DNA of 43,359 bases from Isosphaeraceae bacterium (GTDB lineage: Bacteria > Planctomycetota > Planctomycetia > Isosphaerales > Isosphaeraceae), in the NCBI GenBank assembly GCA_025356475.1, contig JANXSX010000184.1:1-43359 (forward strand), in the 5' to 3' direction. The position numbers and the translations under genes are program-made. Positions 17,423 to 27,002 of the stretch are shown here, piece by piece. Below the pieces are notes generated by a model, which was given only the letters and a program-made list of their open reading frames with translations, did not search any database and was not told the DNA's origin. Within the stretch, counting starts at the first letter, position 1; every line of letters begins with the position of its first letter.

Positions 17423-18319
17423 TCAAGCTCGCCAAACCAGCGAGACCCGGTCACCTTGCCGATCCTGCTTGGCACCCGCCGAGCGCAACTCTAGCTCGCC
17501 CCCTTTCGCGTTTGGGCGAAAGATGCACCAACCCAGCGGTTCCTTTCTCGCGAACTTGTAGCCGATCGCGGGGAGGTTAATCACATGAAGGCCGTCGATT
17601 TCGGTCTGAGACCAGACATGTGCATGCCCCACGAGCACAGCCTTGGCTTGGCGTTTGGTCTTGAGCAGCTCGACCAGTTCGGTCGTGTCGTTGAGGGCGG
17701 CCTGGGTGGTCGCGTCCAGATGATGGTGGACGAAGATCAGGGCTGGAACGTCGGGTCGAGCATCCAAGGCATTGGCCAACCACTCGCGTTGCGCCTGGCC
17801 AAGCTCGCCCCTGGTGACGTTGGGCTTGTCCAGCGAGTCGAGCAAGATCAGTCGAAGGTCGTCATGCTCAACCACTCCGACCCGACGATCGAGTCCCCTA
17901 TCTTCCTGACCTGGTAACGCGGCTTGGCAATTCTGACGATCATCATGGTTTCCCAAGGTGGCATGAAGGGTCACGCCCGACTTCCGGAGCGGTTCCACCA
18001 ACTCCAGGAACGTTCGGTAATCGCCAACCTGTCCATCGGTCAAGGCAAGGTCACCATTGATTAGCACACCTCGTGGCGAATCGTCCGCCCGAAGGATCTC
18101 CCCGATCACACCTCTCAGGTTCGTCGCCATGTTCTGACCGTGGAGCACTGTGGAGGAGTCGGCGGCAATGTGCGGGTCGGACAGGAACGCGAACCAGCCT
18201 GCCGGGTTGCCCTTCGACCCAATCCGAGCCCGACAGCCCGGGAGGAGCGCCGAGCCGATCAGGCCACCAATAAACCCACGACGAGTCCAGTCACCCTGGC
18301 CAGGTTGAACGAGTGGCAT
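17423..18319 (-). CDS. metallophosphoesterase, Tat/lipoprotein-type
   Basis: This 298-residue protein carries all five metallophosphoesterase blocks: DPH (LSDPHIAADS), GD (LINGDLALTDG), GNHD (TLGNHDDRQ), the two-histidine block (FVHHHLDA) and GHAH (VGHAHVWS), which bind two metal ions for phosphoester cleavage. The N-terminus TRRGFIGGLIGSALLPGCRA combines a twin-arginine signal with a lipobox-like LPGC, suggesting export and lipid anchoring. The ATG at 18319 follows GGAGAAGGA; an ATG at 18343 is upstream but poorly supported. The substrate is unknown (phosphodiesters or monoesters). The gene is divergent from the YhaO-like gene, and 18320–18498 should contain both promoters. Confidence 0.88.
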   Translation of the reverse strand: MPLVQPGQGDWTRRGFIGGLIGSALLPGCRARIGSKGNPAGWFAFLSDPHIAADSSTVLHGQNMATNLRGVIGEILRADDSPRGVLINGDLALTDGQVGDYRTFLELVEPLRKSGVTLHATLGNHDDRQNCQAALPGQEDRGLDRRVGVVEHDDLRLILLDSLDKPNVTRGELGQAQREWLANALDARPDVPALIFVHHHLDATTQAALNDTTELVELLKTKRQAKAVLVGHAHVWSQTEIDGLHVINLPAIGYKFARKEPLGWCIFRPNAKGGELELRSAGAKQDRQGDRVSLVWRA

Positions 18320-18374
18320 CGATTCCTTCTCCCGAATCCGCACATGACGTCGGGCATGTGATATACTGTATGTC

Positions 18375-18404
18375 TTGACACTATGTTTGGATGACTTCAG
18401 AATA
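18375..18404 (+). promoter_or_regulatory. candidate sigma70-type promoter for the yhaO/yhaN-like operon
   Basis: A perfect TTGACA (18375–18380) is followed after 18 bases by AGAATA (18399–18404), a fair match to the -10 consensus. It lies about 95 bases before the ATG of the downstream metallophosphoesterase. Planctomycete promoters are poorly known, so this is a pattern match only. Confidence 0.4.
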
Positions 18405-18498
18405 CCTATCCTGGGTCATTTGTCCAAGAGCGATCCCTAGCGAAAGCTCGGTCGTTTCTTCTGAGGCAAACGGGTCGATCGACGTTGGGAGTCGGCTG

Positions 18499-19770
18499 AT
18501 GTTCCGGTTTCTGCATGCAGCGGATATTCACCTCGATAGTAAACAAGAGAATCTGCCCGAGTATCCTGGGGCCCCCAGAGATGATTTCCAGCTCGTCACC
18601 AGGCGTGCTTTTGAAAACCTGGTCAAGCTCGCCATCGAGCGCAAAGTCGCGTTTGTCTTGATCGCGGGCGACCTCGCCGACGGCGACTGGCGGGACCAGC
18701 GGACTTTGCTCTGGCTCCAAGGTCAGACGGCCATCTTGCGCGATTCGGGCATCAAGGTCGTCTTGATCCAAGGCAACCATGACGCACAGAACCAGATGAC
18801 CAAAGGGTTGAGCTGGACCGACAATGTCCGGATGCTCTCCACGACCCGTCCTGAGACCTACACGATCGAGGACGTGAACGTCAAAATCCACGGCCAGGGG
18901 TTCGCCAAGCGTGCGGTGCTTGAAGACCTGAGCACCGCATATCCCAAGGTCGATACGGGATGCTTTAATATCGGCATGCTTCATACGAGCGCAGGAGGTT
19001 ATGAGGGGCATCAACCTTACGCCCCTTGTACGCTGGATGGGCTGCGAGCGCACGGCTACCAATATTGGGCCCTTGGGCACGTCCACACACGATGTGAGCT
19101 ACTCAACGATCCCTGGATCGTCTTCCCCGGCATCACGCAAGGCCGACATATTCGCGAGAGTGGGCCTAAAGGCTGTACGATTGTGGAAGTGAACGATTCG
19201 GGAGAGGTCCAATCACTGGAAGAGGTCAGTCTCGATGTTGTTCGCTGGGAGCAGTGTAAGGTTGATATCACCGGTGTTGAGGATGTTGATGCACTTTTGG
19301 GCCAGGTCGGGACGGAGATCCAACGCCTGACCTCCGCTAACGACACAATGCCTTTGGCCCTTCGAATCGAGCTGACAGGGGTGTGCAAGATCCACACCGA
19401 GTTGGTCGTTCGGCTTGAGGGATGGACCGACGAGATCCGTGGGGTCGCGCGCGATCGGGGACACGGGCGAGTCTGGGTCGAGAGCGTTCGGGTTCGTACC
19501 GACTTACCCGCCGAGATCCATCAGTCGATGATCGATTATGGTGCATTTGGTGAGCTTTTCGCTCGAATTACGACCTTGCAGCAAGATGAGTCCGCTCGAT
19601 TGGCACTCTTGGGGGATCTCGCCGATCTCAAGAAGAAGCTGGGCGGATCGGGTCTCGAACGTCTTCAATCGAGTCTCGACGATCCGCAACGCCTTCTTGA
19701 CGTAATCACGCAGGCGGGTCCCCTGGTTTTGGGTCGGTTTCAGGGTCTAGGCGCGAGTGCTCAATCATGA
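18499..19770 (+). CDS. DNA repair exonuclease subunit, YhaO/SbcD-like
   Basis: This 423-residue metallophosphoesterase resembles YhaO/SbcD/Mre11 nucleases. Metal-binding motifs are D9-x-H11 (AADIHLDS), GD near 58 (LIAGDLAD), GNHD at 92–95, a histidine in GMLHTSAGG near 161 and GHVH near 193–196. The C-terminal 180 residues form the extra domain expected in these nucleases. I start at the ATG at 18499, with GGGAG just upstream and DIH nine residues in; an upstream in-frame start (18391) would add 36 residues without a known role. The stop codon overlaps the start of the ATPase gene (ATGA, 19767–19770). As in Mre11-Rad50 and SbcCD, it probably acts with that ATPase on broken or branched DNA. 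Confidence 0.9.
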   Translation: MFRFLHAADIHLDSKQENLPEYPGAPRDDFQLVTRRAFENLVKLAIERKVAFVLIAGDLADGDWRDQRTLLWLQGQTAILRDSGIKVVLIQGNHDAQNQMTKGLSWTDNVRMLSTTRPETYTIEDVNVKIHGQGFAKRAVLEDLSTAYPKVDTGCFNIGMLHTSAGGYEGHQPYAPCTLDGLRAHGYQYWALGHVHTRCELLNDPWIVFPGITQGRHIRESGPKGCTIVEVNDSGEVQSLEEVSLDVVRWEQCKVDITGVEDVDALLGQVGTEIQRLTSANDTMPLALRIELTGVCKIHTELVVRLEGWTDEIRGVARDRGHGRVWVESVRVRTDLPAEIHQSMIDYGAFGELFARITTLQQDESARLALLGDLADLKKKLGGSGLERLQSSLDDPQRLLDVITQAGPLVLGRFQGLGASAQS

Positions 19771-22700
19771 AGATCGACCAGATCCAACTTCGTGCCTATG
19801 GGCCGTTTACCGACCTGACGCTCGATTTTTCCGCTGGGAATCCCGGGTTCCACCTGATCTATGGACCTAATGAGGCGGGCAAGTCGTCGTCGCTTCGCGC
19901 TCTTCGCGCAGTCCTCTACAAATTTCCACAAAGTACCGGTGACGATCATCTCCATGAGTACAAGAAGCTCCGCGTAGGTGCCCGCCTGGTTCATTCCGAT
20001 GGGAGCTCGCTCGAATTCGTCCGACGCAAGGCCAAGCAATCCATCTACAATCTGGCGGATTCCGATCCAATCGATGAGCCTCTGATCAGTCGATTTCTCG
20101 ATGGTGTTGATGAGCCTCGGTTCAACGAACTCTTTGGCCTTGATCATGCGGGTCTGCGAGCGGGTGGAAAGGCCATGGTTGAGGGCGGCGGCGATCTTCA
20201 GCAAGCGCTCGTCGCCGCTTCTGGCTTGGCGGAATTGCAGAAGACTCGGAATTTGCTCATTGCTGAAGTCGATGAACTTTTCACGGCGAGAGCATCGACA
20301 CGAATTATTAATAAGACCATGAAGGAATGGACCGATGCCCGCGAACAAGTCACTCGGGCCTGGCTCGCGCCCGCGGAATGGATCGAGGAGAATCAGTACC
20401 TTGAAGTCGCCCAGAGGGGGCTCGCAGAAGCCGAGACCTTGCTCAGATCGGTCAAACACGAGACCCGCCGGATCGATTCCCTGATCAAGGCTCGACCTGC
20501 GATTGAGCAGCGAACGCTCGTCCAGCGAGAGTTGGCCGCGCTCGGAGAGTTCATCAAACTGGACGAGAATTTCATCACTCGGCGTCGCAACGCGAGCTTG
20601 GCCCAAGTTCAGGCGCGAGGCGACTTGGCGGCAGCCAAGGCGGAAGTCGAGAGACTTGCCGATGAACTCAAGTTGTTGGGTGAGCGATCTCCTTATCTTG
20701 CGGAGGCAAAATCGTATCAGGAACTGACCGAAGCTCGCGGAAGCTATCGCAAGGCGCTGTCTCAACGACCGAGCCTGTTCACAAAAATTGAGCAGAATCG
20801 CGGCGAGATCAACCATCAACTTGCGGCAATTCGTCCCGATGCGAACTCATCCAAAGTTCCGCGCCTAAGGCTCTCCATCAAGCGTCGCGACCAGATGAAT
20901 CGACTCATCACTCGACGGGGGATGCTGATCTCCAAGCGAGACGACGCCAAGACGGATCTGGAGAGTCGGATCGAGCGAGAGCCGCAAGATCGCCTCACAT
21001 TGCCAGCGGATCAAGTGGACCTTTTACGGACACTTGCACATCGACTCCGTGCCCAAGGCGATCTGGAATCGCAACTCGAATCGGCACGTTCCAACTATCT
21101 GAAACTCGAGAAGAAGGCTGCCACAGCCCTCAAAACACTTGGTCTCTGGGTCGGTGATCTGCACGAGGCCGGTTCTCTCACCCTGCCCACTTTGGAGACA
21201 GTCGATCGATTCGACCGCGAGTTGACGGCGCTTCGAGCCGAGGCGTCTACTTCCGAAAAGGAGGTTGCCGACTCCACTAAACTGAAGAAACAAGCTGAGC
21301 GTGATATCAAGAAATGCCAGGCCGCCGGCGAGATTCCCCAAGAAGCGGACCTCCACGTTGCACGAACGCATCGTGATGCGTTGTGGACACGATATGTCGA
21401 AAAGCCAACCCCCAAGGAGGCTCCTTCGGTAACTCTAGCGATTGGCACCGCAGATGAAATTGCCGATCGACTGCGCCGAGAAGCCGATCGTGTCGCGAAC
21501 CTCGCTGGTTATCAGGCAACTCTGGAACGTGCTGAAACGGACCTCCAAACTGCAAGTTCACGGCGTGCGGAGGCCACCGTGCGGATTGAAAAGACGGAAA
21601 AAGATTGGGCGAACGCATGGCTCCCCGCGCAGATCATTCCGCTCTCACCCACAGAAATGAAAGCCTGGAAGGCGAAGCATACAGCGCTTCTTGCACTGAT
21701 CGAACCGGTTGAGACCAGCCGAGTTGAGATTACCCGGCTTGAGCGATTGATCGAGGTGGCCCGCCATGAAATCGAGGCTACCCTCAATGAACCCAGATCG
21801 AGCACGGAACGATCACTCGTTGCGTCGATTGAATATGTGGAGTCAATGATCCGTGCCTTCGAATCGCAGGCCAGTAACCGGCTTGAGATCGCATCGAGTC
21901 GACGCCGCCTTCGTCGTGTTCGGACCCTCATCAAGACGCTTGATGGAACCTGGACGAAGCTTGTCGGCAAGCTTGGCTTGACGAGTTCCGCGACCCCCGA
22001 CGAGGCTCGTCGCGCTATCCAACGTCTTGATCAACTTGTGCAGTTCATTCAGGTCGTCCGGGACGAGCAAAATCAACTGGTCGAAATCGATCGTGTTCTG
22101 GCCGTCTTCACGGCTGAAGCCAGGGCGATTGGGAGTCGTGTTGGCATAGAGACTTCGGAGGACCAAGACCCACTCACGAGCCTCGACACGATCGGGCCGA
22201 TCCTGCAAACGGCCCGCGATGTTGAGGTCAAGCGAGAGTCGATCGCTCAGCAGCGAAACCAGGCGGAAACCCGTTTTGAGAGCGTGGTCAAGAAGCTGAC
22301 CGAGGCGGACTCACAGCTTGAATCACTTCGGGTTGAAGCAAGGTGTGGTTCGGTCGAAGACTTGCCCGATGCCGAGCGACGTTCGAGCGAGGGAACCGGG
22401 CTATTCAAGACTTTGTCTGGGCTTGACGCCCAGCTCACCGCCCTTGCCGGTTCCTCAACGGTTGAAGATTTGGTCGTCGAGTCCGAAGGCTCGAATCTCG
22501 AAGAGCTGAGTGATCAACTCACGAAGAATCAAACAGAGGTTGAGCGACTCGAGGTAAGAGTAAAGGAACTCTTCGGCGCGGTCGTAACCCTTCAGGGTAA
22601 GATCTCCCAAATGGACGGCGCTTCTGGCGGTGCGCAGGCCGCTGAACGCCTAGCGGAGATCGAAGCACAATTGCAACATGAAATCGATCGATATGTCCAA

Positions 22701-23243
22701 CTCAAAATTACGACTCGTCTCCTGACTGATGCCCTTGATTCATTCCGCCAGAAGAACCAGATGCCACTGATCAAGCGGGCAAGCGAGCACTTCAAGGTCT
22801 TGACGTTAGGCTCGTTCTCAGCGATCAAAGACGATGAAGACGAGAAAGGCAAGACTGTGATTATGGGCATCCGCCAACGCGATGGCTCAGCGGTTGGGGT
22901 CGGGGGTATGAGCGATGGGACTGCCGATGCCCTCTTCCTGGCGCTTCGGATCGCGGCGATCGAGCGACATCTGGCCGCTCACCAGCCCCTTCCCGTCATC
23001 GCAGACGACTTGCTGGTGAACTTTGATGACGACAGGGCCACCGCTGCGCTCCGGGTCCTCGCCGAGCTATCGAAAAAGACGCAGGTCCTCTTCTTTACTC
23101 ACCATGCCCGACTCCGTGATCTCGCCCAGGGGGTCTTGTCCGAACCAGACCTTTGTCTGCATACTCTCCCTGGTCGCACGGTCCTAAATGCGGAACTTGT
23201 CGGGAGCGGCACAGGATTAGATCTTCAAACCAAACGAGCTTGA
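19767..23243 (+). CDS. SMC-like ATPase, YhaN/SbcC-type
   Basis: This 1158-residue protein has an ATPase head split over both ends: Walker A GPNEAGKS at residues 33–40, and at the C-terminus a signature-like GGMSDGTADALFLALR (near 1047), Walker B VIADDLLVNFDDD (near 1077) and a histidine switch region FFTHHARL (near 1110). The middle 700 residues are long, charged and coiled-coil-like. I find no CxxC zinc hook at the expected centre, which fits the YhaN group rather than classical SbcC. It is translationally coupled to the nuclease gene before it, so the two likely form one complex. The name AAA_27/YhaN is from recalled family features. The gene appears intact. Confidence 0.92.
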   Translation: MKIDQIQLRAYGPFTDLTLDFSAGNPGFHLIYGPNEAGKSSSLRALRAVLYKFPQSTGDDHLHEYKKLRVGARLVHSDGSSLEFVRRKAKQSIYNLADSDPIDEPLISRFLDGVDEPRFNELFGLDHAGLRAGGKAMVEGGGDLQQALVAASGLAELQKTRNLLIAEVDELFTARASTRIINKTMKEWTDAREQVTRAWLAPAEWIEENQYLEVAQRGLAEAETLLRSVKHETRRIDSLIKARPAIEQRTLVQRELAALGEFIKLDENFITRRRNASLAQVQARGDLAAAKAEVERLADELKLLGERSPYLAEAKSYQELTEARGSYRKALSQRPSLFTKIEQNRGEINHQLAAIRPDANSSKVPRLRLSIKRRDQMNRLITRRGMLISKRDDAKTDLESRIEREPQDRLTLPADQVDLLRTLAHRLRAQGDLESQLESARSNYLKLEKKAATALKTLGLWVGDLHEAGSLTLPTLETVDRFDRELTALRAEASTSEKEVADSTKLKKQAERDIKKCQAAGEIPQEADLHVARTHRDALWTRYVEKPTPKEAPSVTLAIGTADEIADRLRREADRVANLAGYQATLERAETDLQTASSRRAEATVRIEKTEKDWANAWLPAQIIPLSPTEMKAWKAKHTALLALIEPVETSRVEITRLERLIEVARHEIEATLNEPRSSTERSLVASIEYVESMIRAFESQASNRLEIASSRRRLRRVRTLIKTLDGTWTKLVGKLGLTSSATPDEARRAIQRLDQLVQFIQVVRDEQNQLVEIDRVLAVFTAEARAIGSRVGIETSEDQDPLTSLDTIGPILQTARDVEVKRESIAQQRNQAETRFESVVKKLTEADSQLESLRVEARCGSVEDLPDAERRSSEGTGLFKTLSGLDAQLTALAGSSTVEDLVVESEGSNLEELSDQLTKNQTEVERLEVRVKELFGAVVTLQGKISQMDGASGGAQAAERLAEIEAQLQHEIDRYVQLKITTRLLTDALDSFRQKNQMPLIKRASEHFKVLTLGSFSAIKDDEDEKGKTVIMGIRQRDGSAVGVGGMSDGTADALFLALRIAAIERHLAAHQPLPVIADDLLVNFDDDRATAALRVLAELSKKTQVLFFTHHARLRDLAQGVLSEPDLCLHTLPGRTVLNAELVGSGTGLDLQTKRA

Positions 23244-23262
23244 ACTTACGAGGATTTTCACC

Positions 23263-24558
23263 TTGGTACGCATCATACTTGCTTTTATCTTCAGCTTGAC
23301 CTGTTCCCTCGCGTGGGCGGAATCACCAACCTACATACGTGCAGGTCAAGTTTTCACGGGGACCGGGGATGCGCTTCTTCCCAACATGGTGATCGTCGTC
23401 GAAGGCGAACGGATCAAGAGCCTTTCGCCAGCGTCAGAAGTCACGATCCCCAAAGATGCGAACGTGATCGATCTCTCCACCTCGATTGTCCTGCCAGGCC
23501 TGATCGATTGCCACACTCACATCGATCATCGCGCCGATCGGTACGACCCGATCCTCCAGTTCCGTGATGGGTCCTTTCGGGGCGCATTTTATGCGGTCCA
23601 GAATGCGAAGGTCACGGTCGAGGCGGGTTTCACCACGATCCGCGACCTCGGCTCGGACCCATTCCTAGCCTGTGAACTTCGCGACGTCATCAACGAAGGA
23701 GCCGTCGTTGGACCTCGGATCATCGCCAGTGGCCCAGGGATCTCGATGACAGGTGGACATGGGGATTTGAACAATTATGCACCCGAAGTCAAGTTCGAGG
23801 TCTTTCCCGCCGAACGAGGCTTCCGGATCGCCGATGGTGTCGATCAGGTCCGCCGCACGGTAAGGGCTCAGTTGAAACATGGAGTGGACGTCGTGAAGAT
23901 CCATGCTTCGGGGGGCGTGATGTCCCGGGGTAACTCTCCCGGTGCCTCTCAATTCACGGTCGAAGAACTCAAGGCTGCCGTATACGAGGCCCACGCCGCA
24001 GGTAAGAAGATCGCCGCCCACGCTCACGGAACGCAGGCGATCAAGAACGCGACCGAAGCCGGAGTCGATTCCATCGAGCACGGTAGCTTGATCGACGACG
24101 AGGGCATTGAGCTGATGAAGAAGCACGGCACCTGGCTCGTTGCTGATATCTACAATGACGATTATCTCCTCGGCAAGGCGATCGAGTTCAAGCTTCCTCA
24201 AGAGATGATCGACAAGGAAAAAGCCATCGGGCGTCTCCAACGCGAGAATTTTGCCAAGGCGGTCAAGGGAGGCGTCAAGATCGCCTACGGCACGGATGCA
24301 GGCATCTACCCGCATGGGGACAATGCCAAACAGTTCTTCTATATGGTTAAGTTCGGACTGACTCCGGCTCAGTCGATTCGCTCAGCGACGAGTGATGCTG
24401 CTGAGCTGATCGGTAGGTCGGCGGATCTCGGATCAATCAGCGCCGGGAAGTTCGCCGATGTGATCGCAGTCGATACCAATCCGCTTTCCGATGTGACCGC
24501 GCTCGAAAAGGTAACCTTCGTCATGAAGGGAGGGACGGTCCTCAAGTCCCACAAATAA
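23263..24558 (+). CDS. exported metal-dependent amidohydrolase (imidazolonepropionase/Xaa-Pro dipeptidase-like)
   Basis: This 431-residue protein starts with a signal peptide (MVRIILAFIFSLTCSLAWAES) and a TTG start codon at 23263 preceded by GAGGA at 23250–23254. The amidohydrolase TIM-barrel motifs are in order: HTH in DCHTHIDHRAD (residues 84 and 86), VKIHASGGVMSRG with a conserved lysine near 212, HAHG near 253–256, EHGS near 273 and GTDAG near 343, which bind one or two metal ions. These fit exported enzymes of the imidazolonepropionase-related family, some of which are carboxypeptidases or prolidases acting on Xaa-Pro or acyl-amino acids. The substrate cannot be decided. It lies 20 bases downstream of the yhaN-like gene and probably shares transcription. 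Confidence 0.88.
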   Translation: MVRIILAFIFSLTCSLAWAESPTYIRAGQVFTGTGDALLPNMVIVVEGERIKSLSPASEVTIPKDANVIDLSTSIVLPGLIDCHTHIDHRADRYDPILQFRDGSFRGAFYAVQNAKVTVEAGFTTIRDLGSDPFLACELRDVINEGAVVGPRIIASGPGISMTGGHGDLNNYAPEVKFEVFPAERGFRIADGVDQVRRTVRAQLKHGVDVVKIHASGGVMSRGNSPGASQFTVEELKAAVYEAHAAGKKIAAHAHGTQAIKNATEAGVDSIEHGSLIDDEGIELMKKHGTWLVADIYNDDYLLGKAIEFKLPQEMIDKEKAIGRLQRENFAKAVKGGVKIAYGTDAGIYPHGDNAKQFFYMVKFGLTPAQSIRSATSDAAELIGRSADLGSISAGKFADVIAVDTNPLSDVTALEKVTFVMKGGTVLKSHK

Positions 24559-24564
24559 GCCGAT

Positions 24565-25869
24565 TCATGAACTCGTCGCGGGAGTGCTCGCAGTCAGAGT
24601 CGACTCATCGCGATCGGAAATCTGAGCGGGTTTGACTTGATCGAGTCTCCGGAGCTGACGAAGCTCCGGCCAAAGGAAGTGAGCCCCCAACACAACCAGG
24701 ATCGTGCCGATCCCGCCGCCAACAACCGAGGCGACTGGCCCGAAGAGCTGCGCGGTGAGTCCCGACTCGAACCCTCCCAGTTCGTTCGACGAACCGATGA
24801 AGATGCTGTTAACGGCCGAGACACGCCCACGCATTGCGTCGGGCGTGAGCATCTGCACGAGTGTCGATCGGACAACAACGCTGATGTTATCGAGCGCTCC
24901 CGTAATAGCAAGCATTAGCAACGAGAGAGGGAAACTCGTTGAGAGCCCGAACACGATTGTCGCCAGTCCGAAGCCGCTCACGGCGAGTAACAACAATGGC
25001 CCAGCGTGCCTCAGAGGGGGTCGATGAGCCAGCGTGATCGCCATCGTCAGGGCACCCAAGGAAGGAGCCGCTCGGAGCCAGCCAAGTCCCGAAGGGCCGA
25101 CGTTCAGGATGTCACGTGCATAGACCGGCAGAAGTGCGGTTGCGCCACCGAGCAATACGGCGAACATGTCCAGTGATAAGGTGGCGAGGATCAATCGCGT
25201 CGATCGGACGAACCTCAAGCCGACGAAGACGTTCGAGAGCGAGAAAGGCTCGCGAACCTTGGGCGGGGCCGTGTGCAACGTGATCGGTGCCAGGAGAAAC
25301 AGAACCACAAATCCGATGCAAAGATTGAGAGCGTATGCCGTTGTCGCCCCTTTGCTGAGTGCGATCACGAGCCCACCCAGGGCGGGGCCAGACACGTTCG
25401 AGAGTTGCATCCCGCTCGTGCCCCATGTGATCGCGTTCGGGAGCCGCGCTGGGGACACAACCTGCGGCATCAGTGCCCACCGGGCCGGCCGACTGATCGC
25501 GTAGCCGATCCCTGTGAAAACGAGGCAGAGATACGTTAGGGGGATCGAGCCCTTGGTGTAGGAAAGCACGGTCAGCCCAACTGCCGCGAGTGCCATCACC
25601 GTCTGGCCGATCATCATCAGATGTTTACGACTATGCTGATCTGCGAGATGACCAGCCGGCAAGGCGAGGAGAAAGACGGGCACGACCTGGGCGAGTCCGA
25701 CCAAGCCCAACGCCCCGGGGAGATTGGTTCGCTCGTAGAGTTCCCATCCCACGGCAACCGCTTGCATTTCCATGCCCATCATCGACAGCACGTTAGCCGT
25801 GAGAAGTCGTCTGACGTCGGGCTCTCGGAGTGCGGCGTACGGGTCGTGGATCGGCTCAGAGTCAGTCAT
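24565..25869 (-). CDS. MFS transporter (EntS/MFS_3-like)
   Basis: This is a membrane protein of about 434 residues with twelve hydrophobic segments, normal for the major facilitator superfamily. The first half contains LALPAGHLADQHSRKHLMM, the conserved GxLaDrxgrkxxl loop between helices 2 and 3, and the general layout resembles the EntS/MFS_3 group of exporters. N-terminal residues before the first helix are acidic and cytoplasmic (DPYAALREPDVRRLL). The start is either the ATG at 25869 or that at 25902; I prefer the former because the conserved region begins soon after, but no strong ribosome binding site decides it. The cargo is unknown. It converges on the amidohydrolase gene, with six bases between stops. 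Confidence 0.88.
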   Translation of the reverse strand: MTDSEPIHDPYAALREPDVRRLLTANVLSMMGMEMQAVAVGWELYERTNLPGALGLVGLAQVVPVFLLALPAGHLADQHSRKHLMMIGQTVMALAAVGLTVLSYTKGSIPLTYLCLVFTGIGYAISRPARWALMPQVVSPARLPNAITWGTSGMQLSNVSGPALGGLVIALSKGATTAYALNLCIGFVVLFLLAPITLHTAPPKVREPFSLSNVFVGLRFVRSTRLILATLSLDMFAVLLGGATALLPVYARDILNVGPSGLGWLRAAPSLGALTMAITLAHRPPLRHAGPLLLLAVSGFGLATIVFGLSTSFPLSLLMLAITGALDNISVVVRSTLVQMLTPDAMRGRVSAVNSIFIGSSNELGGFESGLTAQLFGPVASVVGGGIGTILVVLGAHFLWPELRQLRRLDQVKPAQISDRDESTLTASTPATSS

Positions 25870-25982
25870 CGCGGCGGGTGTCCATCTGAGTCGCGGAGTC
25901 ATTGCGGTGGCTGTATTATTGGTACTCGAGCGTTGTGCGGGAAGTGCGTTCGGGCCCGTGAGGAGGACGACAGCCTTTCGCC

Positions 25983-27002
25983 CTACCCGCGTGACGACGC
26001 TTCAGCGGGCCTGCGGAGGTGATTGCGGAGGTCCTGGAGCGGTGAGACGACCAGTGGAAAGTGGGGGCGAGCGACCGAGGCTCGGCCCAGATCCGTTCGG
26101 AACCGTCGACGACCACGCAGGTCTTTGAGGGCCGCGATCGCGTCAAGTTTCCCCTGGACGAAGGGGGTCAACCTTCCTTGCCAGAGCCGCCAAGCCGCCT
26201 GAGCAAGGCTAAAACCGAAGTGCGGGATCACGCCGAGCATCAGCCAACGGGTGGGTAAACTGGTCCAGAACAGGATCTCTGCATTTCTGGACATCCGGCG
26301 CTGGAGGGAGGGCTTGGCATGGTCGTAACTGGCCGAAACTTCATGCAAGATCCGACATTCGGGGGCATAAACACATGAGTAACCTGCCCAACGGAGTCGG
26401 AAGGCGAGTTCGACATCCTCATAATATGATCCAAAGATGGGGTCGAAGTGACCTACCTTGGCCAGGGCCTCAGCTCGGTAAATCGCACTCGAACCGCTAG
26501 CTCCGAAGACGCGGTCGGAGGGGTGATTGAGCCACTTCGCCGAGCTCTCGCCGTGGCCCCTCTTGCTCGGCCATCCAACTAGAGCGTAACGGTCACCCGC
26601 AGAATCCACCCGCGAGGGGTCGGATCGGACCAGAACGAGAGGAGCAACAGAACCGATACTCGGGTCGGTGAACGGCTTCAAACCGGCTTCGACCCACCCT
26701 GCGGTGACCTCGGTGTCGTTATTGAGAAGCTGGATAAATGTACCTGTCGCAGCCGCGAGTCCCGCATTGGCCGCAGCGACGAATCCGCCATTGACCTCGC
26801 TACGGACAACTTTGATCCAGGGGTAACGTGAGGCGAGCCAGGAGGACGTATCGTCGGTTGAGGCATCATCAGAGACGATGACTTGAACATTCATGCCGTG
26901 CGGCAAATAACGAACGACGCTCGCCAGGCAGGTTTGGAGGAGTTGGCGACCGTTATAGGTTGGGATCACAAGTGAGAAGTGCGGTCGGTCGGTTGTACTC
27001 AC
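25983..27002 (-). CDS. family 2 glycosyltransferase
   Basis: This 339-residue enzyme has a GT-A fold: HFSLVIPTYNGRQLL at the start, ASTDDTSSWL, then a metal-binding acidic patch in IQLLNNDTEV and an acceptor-side motif SYYEDVELAFRLRWAGYSC. GT2 enzymes transfer a nucleotide-sugar residue to a growing surface glycan at the cytoplasmic face. The basic C-terminal region with one hydrophobic stretch (WLMLGVIPHFGFSLAQ) may bind the membrane. The start overlaps the stop of the sugar transferase gene by four bases (26999–27002), so the two are co-translated. The exact sugar cannot be read. Confidence 0.9.
   Translation of the reverse strand: MSTTDRPHFSLVIPTYNGRQLLQTCLASVVRYLPHGMNVQVIVSDDASTDDTSSWLASRYPWIKVVRSEVNGGFVAAANAGLAAATGTFIQLLNNDTEVTAGWVEAGLKPFTDPSIGSVAPLVLVRSDPSRVDSAGDRYALVGWPSKRGHGESSAKWLNHPSDRVFGASGSSAIYRAEALAKVGHFDPIFGSYYEDVELAFRLRWAGYSCVYAPECRILHEVSASYDHAKPSLQRRMSRNAEILFWTSLPTRWLMLGVIPHFGFSLAQAAWRLWQGRLTPFVQGKLDAIAALKDLRGRRRFRTDLGRASVARPHFPLVVSPLQDLRNHLRRPAEASSRG

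Noticed and set aside
19761-20819. Long open frame antisense to the ATPase gene
   Set aside because: It lies wholly within the yhaN-like gene on the opposite strand and has no family motif or signal; it is explained by codon bias of the true gene.
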